Of a stretch of DNA of 64,000 bases, positions 58,361-64,000 are shown piece by piece (position 1 is the stretch's first letter; each line of letters opens with the position of its first letter). Source of the DNA: Chrysopilus asiliformis (lineage: Eukaryota; Arthropoda; Insecta; Diptera; Rhagionidae); NCBI GenBank assembly GCA_964034945.1, contig OZ035964.1, positions 3,004,607-3,068,606 on the forward strand, written 5' to 3'. Under the pieces are notes generated by a model that was given only the letters and a program-made list of their open reading frames with translations, ran no database searches and had not been told where the DNA came from. Position numbers and translations under genes: made by a program.

Positions 58361-59764
58361 ATGTATTTTTTCCGGATTTTCAGAGGCTTGTTCTTAATAC
58401 GAAAAATACTTTCAAAACCTTTTCTATACGGGATGTATTTTTTCCGGATTTTCAGAGGCTTGTTCTTAATACGAAAAATACTTTCGAGACCTTTTCTATA
58501 CGGGATGTATTTTTTCCGGATTTTCAGAGGCTTGTTCTTAATACGAAAAATACTTTCGAGACCTTTTCTATACGGGATGTATTTTTTCCGGATTTTCAGA
58601 GGCTTGTTCTTAATACGAAAAATACTTTCGAGACCTTTTCTATACGGGATGTATTTTTTTCGGATTTTCAGAGGCTTGTTCTTAATAGGAAAAATACTTT
58701 CGAGACCTTTTCTATACGGGATGTATTTTTTCCGGATTTTCAGAGGCTTGTTCTTAATACGAAAAATACTTTCGAGACCTTTTCTATACGGGATGCATTT
58801 TTTCCGGATTATCAGAGGCTTGTTCTTAATACGAAAAATACTTTCGAGACCTTTTCTATACGGGATGTATTTTTTCCGGATTATCAGAGGCTTGTTCTTA
58901 ATAGGAAAAATACTTTCGAGACCTTTTCTATACGGGATGTATTTTTTCCGAATTTTCAGAGGCTTGTTCTTAATAGGAAAAATACTTTCGAGACCTTTTC
59001 TATACGGGATGTATTTTTTCCGGATTTTCAGAAGCTTGTTCTTAATAGGAAAAACACTTTCGAGACCTTTTCTATACGGGATGTATTTTTTCCGGATTTT
59101 CAGAGGCTTGTTCTTAATACGAAAAATACTTTCGAGACCTTTTCTATACGGGATGTATTTTTTCCGGATTTTCAGAGGCTTGTTCTTAATACGAAAAATA
59201 CTTTCGAGACCTTTTCTATACAGGATGTATTTTTTCCGGATTTTCAGAGGCTTGTTCTTAATACGAAAAATACTTTCGAGACCTTTTCTATACGGGATGT
59301 ATTTTTTCCGGATTTTCAGAGGCTTGTTCTTAAAACGAAAAATACTTTCGAGACCTTTTCTATACGGGATGTATTTTTTCCGGATTTTCAGAGACTTGTT
59401 CTTAAAACGAAAAATACTTTCGAGACCTTTTCTATACGGGATGTATTTTTTCCGGATTTTCAGAGGCTTGTTCTTAATAGGAAAAATACTTTCGAGACCT
59501 TTTCTATACGGAATGTATTTTTTCCGGATTTTCAGAGGCTTGTTCTTAATACGAAAAATACTTTCGAGACCTTTTCTATACGGGATGTATTTTTTCCGGA
59601 TTTTCAGAAGCTTGTTCTTAATAGGAAAAATACTTTCGAGACCTTTTCTATACGGGATGTATTTTTTCCGGATTTTCAGAGGCTTGTTCTTAATACGAAA
59701 AATACTTTCGAGACTTTTTCTATACGGGATGTATTTTTCTCGAATCTTTAAAGGCTTGTTCTAA
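58361..59764 (+). other. 467-codon open frame through satellite units
   Basis: The frame runs ATG to TAA through about 19-20 units. Each unit adds 24 residues of the pattern RPFLYGMYFFRIFRGLFL followed by IRKILS, very basic and hydrophobic. It is open because the unit is 72 bp and lacks stops in this frame, and because the array is homogenised from one founder. There is no start-context, splice or conservation evidence for translation. It is listed as a tract, not as a gene. Confidence 0.3.
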
Positions 59765-61650
59765 ATAAGAAAAATATTTCCGAGGCCTTTTCTATCCGGG
59801 AAATATTTTTCTCGAATTTTTAGTCGCTTGTTCTGTGTAGGAAAAATGTTTCCGAGGCATTTTCTATCCGGGAAATATTTTTTTCGAATCTTTAAAGGCT
59901 TGTTCTTAATAGGAGAAATATATCCGAGACCTTTTCCACCCGGGAAATATTTTTCTCGAATATTTAAAGGCTTGTTTTTAGTAGGAAAAATATTTCCGAG
60001 GCCTTTTCTATCCGGGAAATATTTTTCTCGAATTTTTAGTCGCTTGTTCTGTGTAGGAAAAATATTTCCGAGACCTTTTCTATCCGGGAAATATTTTTCT
60101 CGAACCTTTAAAGGCTTGTTCTGAGTAGGAAAAATATTTCCGAGACCTTTTCTATTCGGGAAATATTTTCTCGAACTTTTACTCGCTGGTTCTGAGTAGG
60201 AAAAATATTTCCGAGATCTTTTCTATCCGGGAAATATTTTTCTCGAATTTTTAGAGTCTTGCTCTGAGTAGGAAAAATATTTCCAAGACCTTTTCCACCC
60301 GGGAAATATTTTTCTCGAATGATTAGAGGCTTGTTCGTGGTAGGAAAAATGTTTCCGAGGCCTTTTCTATCCGGGAAATATTTTTCTCGAATATTTAAAG
60401 GCTTGTTTTCAGTAAGAAAAATATTTCCGAGGCCTTTTCTATCCGGGAAATATTTTTCTCGAATTTTTAGTCGCTTGTTCTGTGTAGGAAAAATATTTCC
60501 GAGACCTTTTCTATCCGGGAAATATTTTATCGAACCTTTAAAGGCTTGTTCTGAGTAGGAAAAATATTTCCGAGGCCTTTTTTATCGGGTAAATATTTTT
60601 CTCGAATTTTTAGAGGCTTGTTCTGAGTAGGAAAAATATTTCCGAGACCTTTTCTGTCCGGGAAATATTTTTCTCGAATCTTTAAAGGCTTGTTCTTAGT
60701 AGGAAAAATATTTCCGAGACCTTTTCTATCCGGGAAATATTTTTCTCGAATCTATAAAGACTTAATAGGAAAAATACTTCCGAGACCTTTTCCACACGGA
60801 AAATATTTTTCTCGAATGATTAGACGCTTGTTTTTAGTAGGAAAAATATTTCCGATGCCTTTTTTATCGGGTAAATATTTTTCTCGAATTTTTAGAGGCT
60901 TTTTCTGAGTAGGAAAAATATTTCCGAGACCTTTTCTATCCGGGAAATATTTTTCTCGAATTTTTAGAGCCTTGTTCTTGGTAGAAAAAATACTTTCGGA
61001 ACCTTTTCTATACGGGAAATATTTTTCTCGAATGATTAGAGTATTGTTCGTAGTATGAAAAATGTTTCCGAGGCCTTTTATATCCGGCAAATATTTTTCT
61101 CGAATCTTTAAAGGCTTGTTCTTAATAGGAAAAATATTTCCGAGGCCTTTTCTATGCGGGAAATATTTTTCTCGAATCTTTAAAGGATTGTTTTTAGTAG
61201 GAAAAATATTTCCGAGGCCTTTTCCACCCGGGAAATATTTTTCGCGAATGATTAGAGGCTTGTTTTTAGTAGGAAAAATATTTCCGAGGCCTTTTTTATC
61301 GGGTAAATATTTTTCTTGAATTTTTAGAGGCTTGCTCTTGGTAGGAAAAATACTTTCGAGACCTTTTCTTTACGGGAAATATGTTTCTCGAATTTTTAGA
61401 GGCTTGTTCTGAGTAGGAAAAATATTTCCGAGACCTTTTCTATCCGGGAAATATTTTTCTCGAATTTTTAGAGGCTTGTTCTGAGTGGGAAAAATACTTT
61501 CGAGGCCTATTCTATCCAGGAGATATTTTTTTCGAATTTCTAGAGGCTTGTTCTTAGTCGGAAAAATACTTTCGAAACCTTTTCTATACGGGAAATATTT
61601 TTCTCGAATTTTTAGAGGCTTGTTCTTGGTAAGAAAAATACTTTCGATAC

Positions 61651-61840
61651 CTTAAATTTCCATAAAAAGATATCTATTCCTTTGAAAAATTCGACTCCAC
61701 AACCTGTCGGTGGGTGGGTGGGTGGGTGGTGGGCGCACATGCTGGATGACCGACAGGTGACCACCAGTTGTGCGGTGGATACCTTGGTGTGTGGGTGCGT
61801 GTGTGGCTCAGCGGATGACGTCATGTACATCATTGTTCTG
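61651..61840. repeat. C module 3, with expanded G-quadruplex tract
   Basis: It is a copy of module 1 with extra GGGT units at 61709-61733. The CRE TGACGTCA is at 61816-61823. Confidence 0.85.
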
Positions 61841-62578
61841 TGTAGGAAAAATATTTCCGAGACCTTTTCATTCGCTAAATATTTTTTTCGGATTTTTAGA
61901 GGCTTGTTCTGAGTAGGAAAAATATTTGCGAGACCTTTTCTATACGGGAAATATTTTTTTCGAATTTTTAGAGGCTTCTTCTGAGTGGGAAAAATACTTT
62001 CGAGACCTTTTCTATCCGGGAAATATTTTTTTCGAATTTTTAGAGGCTTGTTCTTAGTCGGAAAAATACTTTCGAGACCTTTTCTATCCGGAAAATATTT
62101 TTTTCGAATTTTTAGAGGCTTGTTCTTAGTCGGAAAAATACTTTCGAGACCTTTTCTATCCGGGAAATATTTTTCTCGATTTTCTAGTGGCTTGTTCTTA
62201 GTCGGAAAAATACTTTCGAGACCTTTTCTATCCGGGAAATATTTTTTTCGAATTTTTAGAGGCTTGTTCTTAGTCGGAAAAATACTTTCGAGACCTTTTC
62301 TATACGGGAAATATTTTTCTCGAATTTTTAGAGGCTTGTTCTGAGTCGGAAAAATACTTTCGAGACCTTTTCTATACGGGAAATATCTTTTTCGAATTTT
62401 TAGAGGCTTGTTCTTAGTCGGAAAAATACTTTCGAGACCTTTTCTATACGGGAAATATTTTTTTCGAATTTTTAGAGGCTAGTTCCTAGTCGAAAAAATA
62501 CTTTCGAGACCTTTTTCATTCGCTAAATATTTTTTCGGATTTTTAGACGCTTGTTCTGAGTGGGAAAAATACTTTCGA

Positions 62579-62762
62579 ACCTTAAATTTCCATAAAAAAA
62601 TATCTATTCCTTTGAAATATTCGACTCCACAACCTGTCGGTGGGTGGGTGGTGGGCGCACATGCTGGATGAGCGACAGGTGACCACCAGTTGTGCGGTGG
62701 AGACCTTGGTGTGTGGGTGCGTGTGTGGCTCAGCGGATGACGTCATGTACATCATTGTTCTG
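62579..62762. repeat. C module 4
   Basis: It is a copy of module 2. The CRE TGACGTCA is at 62738-62745. Confidence 0.85.
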
Positions 62763-63202
62763 AGTAAGAAAAATACTTTCGAGACCTTTTTCTTTCGCTA
62801 AATATTTTTTTCGAATTTTTAGAGGCTTGTTCTGAGTGGGAAAAATACTTTCGAGACCTTTTATATACGGGAAATATTTTTCTCGAATATTTAGAGGCTT
62901 GTTCTTAGTAGGAAAAATAGTTCCAAGACCTTTTCTATCAGGGAAATTGTTTCACGAATTTTTAAAGGCTTGTTTTGAATTGGAAAAATATTTCCGAGAC
63001 CTTGTCTTTTCGGGAAAGATTTTTCTCGAATTTTTAGAATCTTGCTCTGAGTAGAAAAATTGTTTCCGAGACCTTTTCCACCCGGGAAGTATTTTTTTGG
63101 AATTTTTGGAGGCTTGTTCTTAGTAAGAAAAGTGTTCTCGAGACTTTCTCCATCCGGAAATCTTGTTTACGGCGAAAATTTGTTTGAAAATGTGGGAAAC
63201 AT

Positions 63203-64000
63203 TTAATTAGGATTAATTGTTGCCATTTGTGAAAAGGTAGATGGAATAAAATATTTTGTTTACTTTAAAATATTCTAAAAACTAGTAAAAGTCTTTTAGA
63301 TGTTTAAAATGCCATTAGGAGATCGAAAAATACTTTTCAGTTGAAAACTTTCATAATAATAACCAAAATACTGGTTGCGAATCAAAACCGATTTGTAATT
63401 TCGCGCCTAAGAAAAAATTCAATCGCCATACTCCGCAGCATGTTCAGCAAAAATGACCCCACCGCCTTCACATAAAGGCGATTTTCGCCACCCATCATTG
63501 GAATGGCTGACAGAGAATGCGTCCAGTGAGTCTGAGAACGACGATTCTTCATTCTGCAAATCATTCAGCGACGCCATTGCCTAAAAAAATTATTTTAATC
63601 ATTAGTGCGGTTTATCGACAAAACTTTTAGTTTTCAATATTTCAAGTAAACGCGAAAAATATCTGCAATCGTTTTTATCTATTCGGAAAGTATCCAAATG
63701 CCGAATTGACAACGAAATTCGAGTCGTACGAAATCATTCCAAACTCCAGAAGATTTTTCTACGAAATTTAATGGAGTCGCCGGAAGAATTTGATTACTTT
63801 TTTGCGCGAGTGTGTGTGTGAATTACAAAAGTGAACTTTTAGTGTGTGTTCTAAGTCGGAAGGAATTATTTCCCTGGTCCTTGACACTTTGGTGAGTTAT
63901 GCCATCATCGTTTCTTTATTTTTTGACTAATGGTATGAATTATTTTCGACTTGTGGGACGGAAAGTGATTTTACTTTACCATAAAAGTGATTTTCCTTTG
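63203..64000. repeat. Spacer U, copy 3 (cut by window end)
   Basis: It matches 41946 onward and 48411 onward, with small differences including a 3-bp deletion near 63288. The two-strand ORF segment is intact at 63419-63584. Confidence 0.9.

Larger units (their letters stand above)
58270..63140 (+). repeat. 72-bp satellite array S7 with two C modules
   Basis: The first 1.4 kb (to about 59735) is one very homogeneous subfamily, with GGGATGTATTTTTTCCGGAT in place of GGGAAATATTTTTCTCGAAT. The rest is mixed subtypes. From about 61219 onward it is a near copy of 40190 and beyond. Confidence 0.95.

Noticed and set aside
37840..63140. CRISPR array
   Set aside because: The repeats are contiguous 72-bp units without unique spacers, in animal DNA.

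Overview
The window is animal nuclear DNA, almost certainly from an insect and most likely a fly (Diptera). It is AT-rich, genes are split by GT-AG introns, the recognisable proteins are metazoan, and the CaMKII C-terminus ends in a Drosophila-like [10 protein letters not shown] tail. Only three genes can be named with confidence. They are spread over the first 35 kb among many decayed DNA transposons and foldback repeats. The last 26 kb is mostly one large satellite domain.

Region 1 (1-5617, + strand) holds the last four coding exons of CaMKII, which encode the hub (association) domain. Its introns carry a TA-flanked MITE, an internally deleted Tc1/mariner element with both ends, a 553-bp element with a 9-bp target duplication, two related foldbacks and a perfect 25-bp hairpin. 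Region 2 (about 5.6-20.6 kb) has no gene I can support. It holds AT-rich sequence that may include the CaMKII 3' UTR, a 51-bp minisatellite, and MITEs, including a TTA-flanked near-perfect palindrome at 14709-15080. Region 3 (20.7-29.1 kb, - strand) is a five-coding-exon excitatory amino acid transporter (Eaat) with all substrate and sodium motifs intact. Region 4 (31.9-34.5 kb, - strand) is a four-coding-exon mitochondrial phosphate carrier (Mpcp, SLC25A3). A dispersed repeat of about 1.2 kb with a conserved nested inverted repeat occurs around and inside these genes and again at 53 kb.

Region 5 (about 37.8-64 kb) is built on a 72-bp satellite unit containing two inverted copies of a short core. 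The 72-bp length is a multiple of three, and both strands stay open as 24-residue repeats over long tracts. The longest frame is 467 codons at 58361-59764. The satellite is interleaved with two other sequences. One is a GC-rich module of about 180 bp (C) carrying a conserved stem, a perfect CRE octamer and a G-quadruplex-prone tract. The other is a 1.7-kb spacer (U), present in full twice, as a deletion-fused remnant once, and cut by the window end once. U has splice-site-like and TATA-like sequence and a small two-strand ORF. Identical blocks recur 6465 bp, 4110 bp and about 21 kb apart, and their lengths differ by whole 72-bp units.

Inside the satellite domain there is one intact small exon candidate on the + strand (55525-55597) and a decayed copy of it at 39223-39304. 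Two matching AG|GT sites resemble recursive-splice points. My reading is that the satellite expanded within the introns of an unidentified gene and duplicated its 5' parts. The three named genes are neighbours but form no operon or obvious pathway. CaMKII and Eaat are both nervous-system genes, and I infer nothing further from their proximity.
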